A DNA stretch of 64,000 nt, taken from assembly GCF_009707865.1 (NCBI RefSeq), contig NZ_WMBA01000001.1, positions 1 through 64,000 on the forward strand. The letters are read 5' to 3'. The notes under the pieces are model-generated. The model saw only the letters and a list, made by a program, of their open reading frames with translations. It was not told where the DNA came from and ran no database searches. This DNA is from Amycolatopsis pithecellobii. Its GTDB lineage: Bacteria > Actinomycetota > Actinomycetes > Mycobacteriales > Pseudonocardiaceae. Numbering within the stretch: the stretch's first letter is position 1; each line of letters begins with the position of its first letter. Of the stretch, positions 50,907-59,447 are shown in pieces. The position numbers and the translations under genes are program-made.

Positions 50907-51533
50907 ATGACCAAACGCGAGGTCTCGCCGAGACGGCGGCTACTGCGGGCGGAGGTCCTGCGCCCGCGAGCGGCACTCCCAGCACCTCGCACAGGTCACC
51001 CTCGGCGGGCCGGAACTGGCCGACTTCGACGCCATGGGCGCCGATCAGTGGGTACGGCTGTTCTTTCGCTGCGAGGGGCAATCTCGGCTGCGCATGCCCA
51101 CCTGGTCAGGCGCCGGGGCGCTGGCGCAGCTGCTGACCATGGAGACCGCGACCCGCCCCTGGGTTCGCAGGTATTCCGTGCGTTCCTTCAGGGCGGCCCG
51201 GCACGAGCTCGACCTCGATATCGTCGTTCGCGGCGACGACTCGCCCGGGTCGAGCTTCGGCCTGCACGCCCGGCCCGGGGACGAGGTAGCGATCCTCGGC
51301 GAAGGAATCACCTGCCTTCCGCCGCCCGGTACCCGCCAGCTGCTCGTCGCCGATGACTGTGGCGTCCCGGCGGCCCTGAGCATCCTGGAATCCGCTCCGG
51401 CCGGCCTGGAAGCCCTCGCGCTGCCGGAGATACATGGACGGGCGGTGCACGACAGCCCGGGTCGGGTTGCGGCCTCCCCCGGACCGCGATCACCTTCACG
51501 GCTGCTGGAAGCAAGGACGCTCCGCGGCGGGCT
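50907..51533 (+). pseudogene. Siderophore-interacting protein (FAD-binding 9) pseudogene
   Basis: ATG 50907 begins MTKREVSPRRRLLRAEVLR, a typical SIP start. After a frameshift near 50970 the homology resumes as HLAQVTLGGPELADFDAMGA, FFRCEGQSRLRMPTWSGAG, the FAD-binding RRYSVRSFRAARHELDLDIV and PGSSFGLHARPGDEVAILGE. It fades after SILESAPAGLEALALPEIHG, so the NADPH-binding SIP domain is missing. SIPs release iron from imported ferric siderophores. The gene was probably the first target of the adjacent TetR before it decayed. Confidence 0.8.
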
Positions 51534-51631
51534 GATCCCTCCAGCCACACCTCCCGCCACCACTGGCGCTCAACACGAAAAACATTGGCACAGGAACACG
51601 CACTACTTTTTGCGCCGAGAAAGGATATCTA

Positions 51632-52840
51632 ATGCAAGACAGTGTTTCCACAAAAGCTCGTACTATTCTCATTTCTGGCGCTGGTCCGGCTGGGCAAGCT
51701 CTGGCCTATTGGCTGCAACGCCACGGCTTCGCCCCCACCGTTGTCGAGTCCGCCGACCATCCGCGTCGCGGAGGATACGCGATCGATCTACGCGGCGCGG
51801 CTGTCACCGTCGCCGAGCGCATGGAAATCATCGAGGAACTTCGCGAAGCACGCATCCACATGAAAGAAGTCACCAACATCGACCACCGGGGCGACGTCAT
51901 CTGGAAGACCGACGGCAACTTCGGTGCCGGAAGCGGTGATGTCGAGATCGCACGTGACGACCTGAGCACCATCATGATGAAAGCGATCCCGGAGGGTGTG
52001 GAATACCTTTTCGGTAACTCCATCACCGCAATCCGGGATGGCGACACGGGAGTGGATGTCACTTTCCTGCATGGGCCCGAACGTCGCTTCGATCTCCTGA
52101 TCGGCTGTGACGGCCTGCACTCGAACGTACGGTCTCTCGCTTTTGGTGCGGAAGAACAGTTCACGAAATGGCTCGGCTTCTACACGGCGATCTTCACCAT
52201 TCCGAACATGCTCGACCTCGATGGCCAGATGTTGATGTGCTCCACACCGGGGGCGTTGTCGAGCATGCTCCAGTACGGGCAGGGAAAGGAGACCCGGGCC
52301 AACTTCATCTTCTCCTCCGCACGCCAGCACTACGACCCAGCGGACCGGAACACACAGATGGATCTCATCGAGCGGGCAATGGGGCATGAAACCAGTTGGC
52401 ACATTCCGGATCTGCTCAACGCCATGCGGGAAACCGACGACTTCTACTTCGATGAGGTCACCCAGATACACATGTCGGAGTGGGGTAAGGGGCGAGTCGC
52501 GCTGTGCGGCGACGCCGCCTACGCGCCCACGCTGATCAGTGGGCAAGGCACCAGCCTTGCCGTGGTCGGCGCTTACATCCTCGCAGGGGAACTCCTTGCG
52601 GCCGACGGTGACCATCACGTCGCCTTCGCTCGCTATCAGCAGCGTATGCGTCCGTGGGTGAAGCAGAATCAGCAGCTGGCACTTGACCCCGTGGAGTGGG
52701 AAATGCCCAACACCTGGGAGGAACTCGAGCAGCGCAACGAGTTCCTGCGCAACCGCGCCGAGTCAGACGGCGAAGATTACGGTACGAAGACGCAAAAAGC
52801 TGCCGGCGGCATCACTCTCGAGCACTACGGTTCAGCCTGA
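51632..52840 (+). CDS. FAD-dependent aromatic-type monooxygenase (TetX-like group)
   Basis: The 402-residue class A flavin monooxygenase has the FAD motif LISGAGPAGQALAYWLQRHG, the DG motif LIGCDGLHSNVRSLAFG and the second FAD motif RVALCGDAAYAPTLISGQGT. The overall pattern is that of TetX and small-molecule hydroxylases. The neighbouring gene is a classical TetR-class repressor, so an antibiotic- or xenobiotic-modifying role is plausible. Codon use is slightly less GC-rich than neighbours (for example ATATCTAATGC at the start), which may hint at transfer. AAAGGATATCT precedes the ATG. Confidence 0.87.
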   Translation: MQDSVSTKARTILISGAGPAGQALAYWLQRHGFAPTVVESADHPRRGGYAIDLRGAAVTVAERMEIIEELREARIHMKEVTNIDHRGDVIWKTDGNFGAGSGDVEIARDDLSTIMMKAIPEGVEYLFGNSITAIRDGDTGVDVTFLHGPERRFDLLIGCDGLHSNVRSLAFGAEEQFTKWLGFYTAIFTIPNMLDLDGQMLMCSTPGALSSMLQYGQGKETRANFIFSSARQHYDPADRNTQMDLIERAMGHETSWHIPDLLNAMRETDDFYFDEVTQIHMSEWGKGRVALCGDAAYAPTLISGQGTSLAVVGAYILAGELLAADGDHHVAFARYQQRMRPWVKQNQQLALDPVEWEMPNTWEELEQRNEFLRNRAESDGEDYGTKTQKAAGGITLEHYGSA

Positions 52841-52989
52841 CCAGAGTCCACAACCGTGTTGTCAGCCGAGACGCTCCGGAAGCAGCTTCGCTTGGCGTAG
52901 CGACGTCGCGGGGCCCGGTAGCGGGAGTTCGACGAGCACCGAGCTGGAGATCGCCCGTTGGGGGGACTGGTCATCGAGTTTATGTCGGC

Positions 52990-53235
52990 ACGTCGACAGT
53001 TCGCCTGCCTTGCGCATGGACCGAAGTTTGTCGGGCGGAGAACGGCACACCCACCTCCGGGCCCCGGCCGTGCCGTGCAGGAAGCAGGAGCCTACAAGAT
53101 CAACCGCGGGGGCCACCAGCGGCGAAACCGAGATGGGCACGCCGAGCCGGAGTCCAAGATTGAGGCGTTGCCGAAGCCGAACAGGAAGGTCAGGCCAACG
53201 ACGACGCCCATGGTCACGGTGACGACGTGAACGAC
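52990..53235 (-). pseudogene. DUF2637-like membrane protein remnant of an integrative element
   Basis: Leftward frames read VVHVVTVTMGVVVGLTFLFG then FGN, and after a frameshift PISVSPLVAPAVDLVGSCFL. This matches the style of DUF2637 proteins (a GVxxxLTFLFGFGN helix and a VAPLVAPAVDL helix) carried by actinomycete integrative elements. Its neighbour is a decayed recombinase. It is broken and truncated. Confidence 0.5.
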
Positions 53236-53249
53236 AGAAGCCTCATCCG

Positions 53250-53715
53250 AACTTGACCGAGTTGGCACAACTGCAGGCCGGCGCATCGAGTACCACCTGT
53301 TTCGACGCGTGGGCGCGGGGCGTGGTCGCCCGTGGCGAGCACGGCAAGGGGCGCGACGATCTGCTGCCGGCTGACAGTGGAGTAGTGACGCTGGACTGCG
53401 TGCTCAGCGATGGCGACATTGACGTAGGGGCTGGGCAGGTGCGTTGCTGTCGGTTGCGGCTGCAATAGAGGTGCCATTGAGATAGTGGTGGCGCATCCGC
53501 CACCACTCTCCGGTCACGCAGCTTCCGCGACAGCTTGCTGATCGATACCCGCTGCGCCGGTCGGCGGTGCGGCTGCGCAGCCCGCGTTGGTAGAGCCGCT
53601 CTTGCAGTTGGTCGAGGTGAGGTTGCCGACGACGAACAGTTCGAAGCCGAGACGGACCAGCGGTGCGTGTTCGGGGTCGACGATCATGGTGCGGACGTCA
53701 CGGCCGTCGGTGTGG
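53250..53715 (-). pseudogene. Large serine recombinase remnant
   Basis: Read leftward in three frames, the order of a serine-integrase recombinase domain can be followed: DQLQERLYQRGLRSR, then VSISKLSRKLRDREWW, then the zinc-ribbon part LYCSRNRQQRTCP, then SPYVNVAIAEHAVQRHYSTV. The last two carry the conserved C-x6-8-C and Y-V-x-E-x-A-V-x-x-H-Y elements. The catalytic N-terminal domain is absent, and frameshifts separate the blocks. It marks a decayed integrative element together with the DUF2637-like fragment. Confidence 0.65.
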
Positions 53716-53761
53716 TTGAGGTAGCCGGGGCGGGGCGGATGTCGGGCGCTACCATCGGCCT

Positions 53762-54394
53762 GTGGGCGACAAGGTGTCGAATGAATCGACGGAGCTGCTT
53801 TCGGTGCGTGAGGAGCAGCGGCGGATGACGCGCCGGCGGATCATCACCGCGGCGCGGCAGGTGTTCGAGGAGCGTGGTTACGGGCAGGCGTCGATCGGGG
53901 ACATCGCCAAGGCGGCGAAGGTCAACCGGGCGACGTTCTACTTGCATTTCACCAACAAGACCGAGGTTTTCACCGAGGTCTACCGCTCGGTTCGCGAGGA
54001 GCAGAGCGCACGGTACTGGTCACTGCTCGGGCAGGCGCTCGCCGAGGGCAAGGGCGCGAGCGTGCGCTCCTGGCTGGACGGGGCGCTGTCCTGGTGGGAG
54101 AGCCAGGCGGCGCTGCTGCCCGCGATCCACGAGGCGATGGCGAGCGACCTCGAGGTCGCGGTCCGGTGGAAGGATCAGATCGACCAGCTGGCCGGCGGGC
54201 TGGAGGAGTATCTCGTCCAGTTCCCCAAGGCGCTGCGGGAGGAACGGCGGCTGCGGGTCGAGCTACTGATGGTGCAGCTCGACCAGGTGTGTTTCCGCGT
54301 GATCGTGCAGAAGGTCTTCGTGATCGAACGGGACCAGCTGCTCGACGTAGTGACCGGGCTGTGGGTCGACGCGCTCGGGCTGGACAGCGACTGA
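53762..54394 (+). CDS. TetR-family regulator of the hyuAB-type regulon
   Basis: The 210-residue protein has the TetR helix-turn-helix TRRRIITAARQVFEERGYGQ through NRATFYLHFTNKTEVF and a helical ligand domain. GTG 53762 is used, with a second GTG (VSNESTEL) four codons on as an alternative. It lies just upstream of two promoters that carry CGACA-N3-TGTCG repeats (54426-54438, 57269-57301), which are its most likely operators. It probably represses the transporter and the hydantoinase-type operon until the substrate appears. Confidence 0.9.
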   Translation: MGDKVSNESTELLSVREEQRRMTRRRIITAARQVFEERGYGQASIGDIAKAAKVNRATFYLHFTNKTEVFTEVYRSVREEQSARYWSLLGQALAEGKGASVRSWLDGALSWWESQAALLPAIHEAMASDLEVAVRWKDQIDQLAGGLEEYLVQFPKALREERRLRVELLMVQLDQVCFRVIVQKVFVIERDQLLDVVTGLWVDALGLDSD

Positions 54395-54419
54395 ACCTGC
54401 CAGACCAACAAGTTGATGC

Positions 54420-54448
54420 TTGACTCGACATAGTGTCGTCCTTATTCT
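54420..54448 (+). promoter_or_regulatory. Sigma70-like promoter with TetR operator (transporter)
   Basis: TTGACT (54420-54425) and TATTCT (54443-54448) are 17 bases apart. The operator CGACA-TAG-TGTCG (54426-54438) fills the spacer directly after the -35 box, so a bound TetR would exclude RNA polymerase. Confidence 0.75.
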
Positions 54449-54599
54449 TCCGAGGAGACCTGCCCCGACAGTGAGTGCGCAGGTCCGGCGGGACCCGCGG
54501 CAGCCCTGTGCCGTCCGGCTCACCGTCCTCTTCGGCTGTAGAGGCGTCGTCAGGGAAGGCGTCCGGCACCGGTTCAACGATGACTCGGGAGTGTCCACT

Positions 54600-55934
54600 A
54601 TGTCCGCCAGTCCTGCCGCTCCGTCCCCGGCGCTCATGCGGCGCGTGGTTTTCGCGTCTGCCATCGGCAACACCGTCGAGACCTACGATTACGCGGTCTA
54701 CGGGTTCCTGACGGTCGTGCTTTCGAAACTCTTCTTTCCCGCGCAGCAACCGGGTGTCGCGCTGCTGTCGGCCTTTGCGGTATTCGGGGTCGCTTTCGTG
54801 GTGCGGCCTTTGGGTTCGCTGCTGTTCGGTTCGATCGCCGACCGGCTCGGGCGCAAACCCGCGCTCGTGGCGACCATCGCGTTGATGGCGGGCAGCACCG
54901 CGGCCATCGGCATGCTGCCGCCGGCGGCGTCGATCGGCGTGTGGGCACCGATTCTGCTGGTGGTGTTCCGGTTGCTGCAGGGGCTTGCGGCAGGCGGCGA
55001 GTACGGCACCGCCATGACGTATGCCGCCGAGTTCACCCCGCCGCGCAAACGCGGGTCGATGACCAGTCGGGTGCAGATCGGAAGTGTGGCGAGCCTGCTG
55101 CTCGCCGCGGGCGCGGTGCTGTTGCTGAGTGCGACCCTGACGCCCGCGGCGATGGCGAGCTGGGGCTGGCGGGTGCCGTTCCTGCTCGCGTTGCCGCTCG
55201 GCCTCGTCGGGCTCTACATCCGCAGGCAGCTCGACGAATCCCCGGAATTCCGGGCACTCGAGAACCGCACCCAGGTCCCGGCTTCGCCGGTCAAGGAGTC
55301 GTTCACCACACACTGGCGGCTCATCGTGCTGATCTTCGCGGTCGCCGCATTCCAGCAGATCGGCTACTACGTCGCCTTCACCTACGCGCAGAGCTACCTG
55401 ATCCGCCTGGGTTTCACGCAGTCGGAAGCCACGCTCGCGACGGTGATCAGCATCGCCGTGGCCGTGGTGCTCGTCGCAGTAGGTGGGCCGCTGTCGGATC
55501 GCTGGGGCCGGTGGCCGATGCTGCTCGGGTTGTCCGTGGGCACCTTTGTGCTGGCCTACCCGCTGTTCGTCGGCCTGTCCTCGGCGAAGAGCCTGGGCGC
55601 GGCCATCGCCATGACAGTGCTGCTCGGCGTATTGCCTGCGCTGTACACGGCGGTGGCTCCCGCGGCCTACGTCGAGGTTCTTCCCGCCCGGGTGCGTGCG
55701 ACGGTGTTCGCGGTCGGGTTCGCGTTGGCGGCGACGTTCCTGGGCGGGCCGGCGCTGTATGTCAGCCAGACCCTCGTGCAAGTCACCGGCGACAACCGGG
55801 CACCGGCGATGTTCCTGATGTTCGGCGCGCTGCTGAGCGTGATCGCGGCATTCTTCGTCCGGCGCGCGACCACGCGGGTACGGGCTTCGGAGCTCGCCGT
55901 GGCGTCAGGTGAGCGGTCACCCGAAGGGGTCTGA
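54600..55934 (+). CDS. MFS metabolite:H+ symporter
   Basis: The 444-residue, 12-span transporter begins with the family signature SAIGNTVETYDYAVYGFLTV and has the loop motif GSIADRLGRKPALV and the acidic loop RRQLDESPEFRALE. It is a paralogue in style of the carrier at 42097. ATG 54600 is used; the frame is open upstream through a leader of about 150 bases that follows the promoter at 54420-54448, with a GTG at 54591 as an alternative. It most likely imports the substrate of the MmgE/PrpD-HyuAB pathway. Confidence 0.88.
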   Translation: MSASPAAPSPALMRRVVFASAIGNTVETYDYAVYGFLTVVLSKLFFPAQQPGVALLSAFAVFGVAFVVRPLGSLLFGSIADRLGRKPALVATIALMAGSTAAIGMLPPAASIGVWAPILLVVFRLLQGLAAGGEYGTAMTYAAEFTPPRKRGSMTSRVQIGSVASLLLAAGAVLLLSATLTPAAMASWGWRVPFLLALPLGLVGLYIRRQLDESPEFRALENRTQVPASPVKESFTTHWRLIVLIFAVAAFQQIGYYVAFTYAQSYLIRLGFTQSEATLATVISIAVAVVLVAVGGPLSDRWGRWPMLLGLSVGTFVLAYPLFVGLSSAKSLGAAIAMTVLLGVLPALYTAVAPAAYVEVLPARVRATVFAVGFALAATFLGGPALYVSQTLVQVTGDNRAPAMFLMFGALLSVIAAFFVRRATTRVRASELAVASGERSPEGV

Positions 55935-55937
55935 GCC

Positions 55938-57263
55938 GTGGTGCTCACCGACCTCGCCGAGCAACTCGAAGCGGTAGTCGCGCAGCTGACCGGCGAGGTG
56001 ATTGAGCACGCCGGTACCTGCCTGATCGATGCGCTGGCCTGTGCCTACGGCGGCCGCGAGCTGCCGTGGGCAAGGCAGGCCAGGGCCATTGCCGGCGGCG
56101 CCGACGACGCCACGATCTGGGCGGCCGGTGGTATGCGGAGCGGGCTTACGGACGCGGTATTCGCGAATTCCGTTGCCTCTCACGCCTTACTGCACGAGGA
56201 CACGCATGCCGAAAGCCGCGTGCATCCCGGGACGGTAGTGATTCCGGCGGCGCTGGCGATCGGGGAACAGGCCCGCGCGCCGCTTCCCGCGGTGCTCCAG
56301 GCGATCGTCCTTGGCTACGAAGCCATCGCCCAGGTTGCGTCCGCCGTGCTCACCGACGAGTTCGTCACGCGCGGATGGCGGGCCAGCAGTGTCTTCGGTC
56401 CGTTCGGCGCAGCGGCCGCTGCTGCGCACCTCCTGAAACTCAACCGAACGGCTACCGCGCACGCACTTGGCATTGCGGCCAGTTCCTCGGCGGGTTTGTG
56501 CCAGTGGGCGCACGACGGGACCACCGAGGTCTTCTTCCAGAACGCGGGCGCCGCGCGCGCCGGTGTCACGGCTGCGCTGATGGCGCGGGAGGGCGCCACG
56601 GGCGCACCTTCGGCGGTGGACGGGATTTTCGGTCTGCGCCAAGCCTTTGGCAGCGCTCGGGAGGGGGCCGGCCCGCCGGAGATTCGCCTGGATCGAATGG
56701 CGATCGCGGCGACCTTCTTCAAGGCGCATCCGTCGTGTGCGTTGACCCAGGAGCCGATCGACGCGGCCATCTCCCTTGCCGCACAAGACATTGATCCAGA
56801 CGACGTCGTCGAAGCCGCGGTGTACACCTCCGGCGTGGCGGCGCGGTACCCCGGCTGCGACAACGCAATCGCTTTGACGGCGCCGATTTCCCGCCAGATG
56901 AGCTTGCAATTCGCGGTGGCGGCCGCACTGACCGACGGCGGGCTCCGCGCGCATCGGTACACCGGAGTGCTCGACCCCGAGCTCGCGAACCTGGCGGCGC
57001 GGATCTCGGTAGTGGTGGATCCGGCTGCAGACCGTGCTTTTCCGGTGCGCCGGGACGCACGGGTGACGGTTCGGCTCGCCGATGGCCGGGTCGTCTCGGC
57101 CGACAGCCACGAGCAGGTGCAGCTGACCGCCGACGCGGTGGTCGAGAAGTTCCGCTCCTATGCGGGACCGGTTCTGGGTTCCGAGGTCGATGCCATCGTA
57201 CGCACCGTGCGAGAACCCTTCTCCTGTCCCGATTCCGCAGAGTTCCTCGCCCGGCTCCGCTAG
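55938..57263 (+). CDS. MmgE/PrpD-family protein
   Basis: The 441-residue protein has the two-domain MmgE/PrpD layout, with CLIDALACAYGGRELPW near the start, HEDTHAESRVHPGTVVIPAA, and FFQNAGAARAGVTAALMARE. The family includes 2-methylcitrate dehydratase and cis-aconitate decarboxylase-like enzymes, which remove water or CO2 from tricarboxylates. The key HPG segment is intact. GTG 55938 follows the transporter stop by three bases, so the two genes are coupled. Confidence 0.88.
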   Translation: MVLTDLAEQLEAVVAQLTGEVIEHAGTCLIDALACAYGGRELPWARQARAIAGGADDATIWAAGGMRSGLTDAVFANSVASHALLHEDTHAESRVHPGTVVIPAALAIGEQARAPLPAVLQAIVLGYEAIAQVASAVLTDEFVTRGWRASSVFGPFGAAAAAAHLLKLNRTATAHALGIAASSSAGLCQWAHDGTTEVFFQNAGAARAGVTAALMAREGATGAPSAVDGIFGLRQAFGSAREGAGPPEIRLDRMAIAATFFKAHPSCALTQEPIDAAISLAAQDIDPDDVVEAAVYTSGVAARYPGCDNAIALTAPISRQMSLQFAVAAALTDGGLRAHRYTGVLDPELANLAARISVVVDPAADRAFPVRRDARVTVRLADGRVVSADSHEQVQLTADAVVEKFRSYAGPVLGSEVDAIVRTVREPFSCPDSAEFLARLR

Positions 57264-57268
57264 TAAGA

Positions 57269-57311
57269 CGACAGTATGTCGCTTGACTCGACTATATGTC
57301 GAGTCTAATCT
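57269..57311 (+). promoter_or_regulatory. Tandem TetR operators and sigma70-like promoter (hyuA operon)
   Basis: CGACA-GTA-TGTCG (57269-57281) is followed by CGACT-ATA-TGTCG (57289-57301), the latter inside a longer 8-bp-arm palindrome GACTCGAC-TATAT-GTCGAGTC (57285-57305). The -35 TTGACT (57283-57288) and -10 TAATCT (57306-57311) are 17 bases apart with the second operator between them. It matches the transporter promoter base for base around the -35 box and operator. Confidence 0.82.
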
Positions 57312-57338
57312 GACCGGGTGCCGTTCCACGGAAGGACA

Positions 57339-59447
57339 ATGACGTTGCGTTCCGAAATCACCTTTCAGATCGGGTGCGACATCGGCGGTACGTTCACCGA
57401 CGTCGTCGCGCTCGCCTCGGACGGACAGTCCTATGCGGACAAATCTGACACCGTCCCGGGCGACCTCGCCGCGGGATTGCTTGCCGCACTGGAGAATCTC
57501 GCCGGTCGCGTCGGATTGCCGCTGACCGGGCTGCTCGCCGCGACCACGCGTTTCGTGAACGGCACCACGGTGGTGACGAACGCGGTCGCCGAACTGCGCG
57601 GCGCGCGGGTCGGCCTGATCACCACCCAGGGGTTCGGCGACAACCTGCTGATCGCGCGCTCGGCCCGCAACGCGCACCGGGACCACCACAAACAGCTCAG
57701 CCTTCCGCAGATCGTCGCCCGCGAGCACGTGATCGAGGTGCCCGAGCGGATCGACCGCAAGGGCCGGGTGGTCGTCCCGCTGACCGAGCAGCGGGCGTGC
57801 GAGGCCGTGGAAGCGCTGGTGGCAGCGGGAGTCGATTCGATCGCCGTGTCCCTGTTGTGGGGCTTCGCGAACCCGGAGCACGAGGAATTGCTCGCCTCGA
57901 TCGTCGAAGCCGAGCATCCGGAGCTGTTCTTGAGCGTCGCGTCGAGGCTGCACCCGGTGATCCGGGAGTACGAGCGGACGATGACCACGGTTCTCAACGC
58001 GTTCACCGGGATCCGGGTCGCCGAGTACACCGAGCGGATCGAGCGCGAGCTGGCGGCGCGCGGACTGCGCGAACCGGTCGCGTTCATGCAGGGCTTCGGC
58101 GGAACGTCGAGCGCGGCGGAAGCCCGGCAGCGGCCGATCACGCTCATCGACTCGGGCCCGGCGGGCGGGGTGATCGGGGCGCGGGCGCTGGCCGGCCGGC
58201 TCGGCCTCAAAGACATCGTGACTGCGGACATGGGCGGAACGTCGTTCGACGTCTCGGTGCTGCGGGACGCCACCCCGAACGTGACGCGGCGGGTGATGCT
58301 GGGGGAACGGTTCCTGACCGCGCTGTCCAAGATCGACGTGCTGCCGATCGGCACCGGCGGCGGCAGCATCGCGTGGCTGGATTCGCGGGGCGTCCCGCAA
58401 GTCGGGCCGCACAGCGCGGGTGCGGAGCCGGGGCCGATCTGCTACGGCAAAGGGGGGACTCGGCCGACGGTGACCGACGCGTCCGCGGTGCTCGGACTGC
58501 TGGATTCAGGGTCCTTTCTGGACGGTCGCAGGGCACTCGACACGGACAGCGCCGGCGAAGCCCTCGCCCGCGAGATCGGGAAACCGCTCGGGGTGAACGC
58601 GGTTCAGGCCGCCGCTGCGGTGCACCGGATGGTGGTCGCGGACATGGGCAACGCTGTCCGGGCCGTAACCGTGGAGCGCGGACACGACCCGCGCCGGTTC
58701 GCGATGGTGGCTTTCGGCGGCGCGCTCGGCCTGTTCGCCGCGGACATCGCGCGCTCGGTCGGCATCCGGCAGATCGTGATCCCGGCCGAGGCGGCGGTGT
58801 TCTCCGCCCGCGGGCTGCTATCCAGCGACGACGTGCGCACCCGCGCGCGTTCGGTGATGTGGCAAGGCGGCGGCGCCGAGGCGGTGCGCGCGGCGCTCCA
58901 GGACCTTGACGCGGAACTGGTCGAGGCGTTGCACGCCGCAAGCTATCCGGACGACCGGATCGACGTGCGCTGGGAGGGCGACTTCAAGTTTCTCGGCCAG
59001 CAGTGGGAACTTCAGGTGCCGATCCCGCGGCGCGCGGATTTCGGCGAGGCGGATCTGGTCGCGATCCAGGACGGCTTCGCCGCGCGCTACGAGGAAGAGT
59101 ACGGCGAGGGCACGGCTTGGGTGGGCAGCCCGGTGGTGTTGATGTCGGTCCGGGTCACCGCGACCGGCCGGGTCGATTTCGTCGAGCCCGCCCGCCGCGA
59201 AGCGGGGAAGAGCGCGGTCGAGCCTGCCGGTCGCAGAAGGGTCCGACGGGCAGGCTCCGAAGAGTCCGAAGTGGACGTTCACGACGCGCGGCGGCTGACC
59301 GCCGGGGCGAGGATTTCCGGCCCGGCGCTGATCGAGCATGCGCTGACCACTGTTGCGCTGCCCGAGGGCTGGGAGCTGAACGTGGACGGCTGGGGCAACT
59401 ACCTGCTGACCGACACCGAACGGGCAACCGCGGAGGAGACCGCATGA
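57339..59447 (+). CDS. hyuA: Hydantoinase/oxoprolinase subunit A (HyuA-like)
   Basis: The 702-residue protein has the HyuA N-terminal ATPase-like motif GCDIGGTFTDVVAL, NGTTVVTNAVAE, the middle TADMGGTSFDVSVL and GTGGGSIAWLD. With HyuB it forms ATP-dependent ring-opening or carboxylating enzymes such as N-methylhydantoinase, 5-oxoprolinase and acetone carboxylase. ATG 57339 has GGAAGGA before it; a GTG at 57318 falls almost exactly where transcription should begin from the TAATCT -10 box, so a leaderless form is possible. It stands beside MmgE/PrpD and CoA-ligase genes. Confidence 0.9.
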   Translation: MTLRSEITFQIGCDIGGTFTDVVALASDGQSYADKSDTVPGDLAAGLLAALENLAGRVGLPLTGLLAATTRFVNGTTVVTNAVAELRGARVGLITTQGFGDNLLIARSARNAHRDHHKQLSLPQIVAREHVIEVPERIDRKGRVVVPLTEQRACEAVEALVAAGVDSIAVSLLWGFANPEHEELLASIVEAEHPELFLSVASRLHPVIREYERTMTTVLNAFTGIRVAEYTERIERELAARGLREPVAFMQGFGGTSSAAEARQRPITLIDSGPAGGVIGARALAGRLGLKDIVTADMGGTSFDVSVLRDATPNVTRRVMLGERFLTALSKIDVLPIGTGGGSIAWLDSRGVPQVGPHSAGAEPGPICYGKGGTRPTVTDASAVLGLLDSGSFLDGRRALDTDSAGEALAREIGKPLGVNAVQAAAAVHRMVVADMGNAVRAVTVERGHDPRRFAMVAFGGALGLFAADIARSVGIRQIVIPAEAAVFSARGLLSSDDVRTRARSVMWQGGGAEAVRAALQDLDAELVEALHAASYPDDRIDVRWEGDFKFLGQQWELQVPIPRRADFGEADLVAIQDGFAARYEEEYGEGTAWVGSPVVLMSVRVTATGRVDFVEPARREAGKSAVEPAGRRRVRRAGSEESEVDVHDARRLTAGARISGPALIEHALTTVALPEGWELNVDGWGNYLLTDTERATAEETA

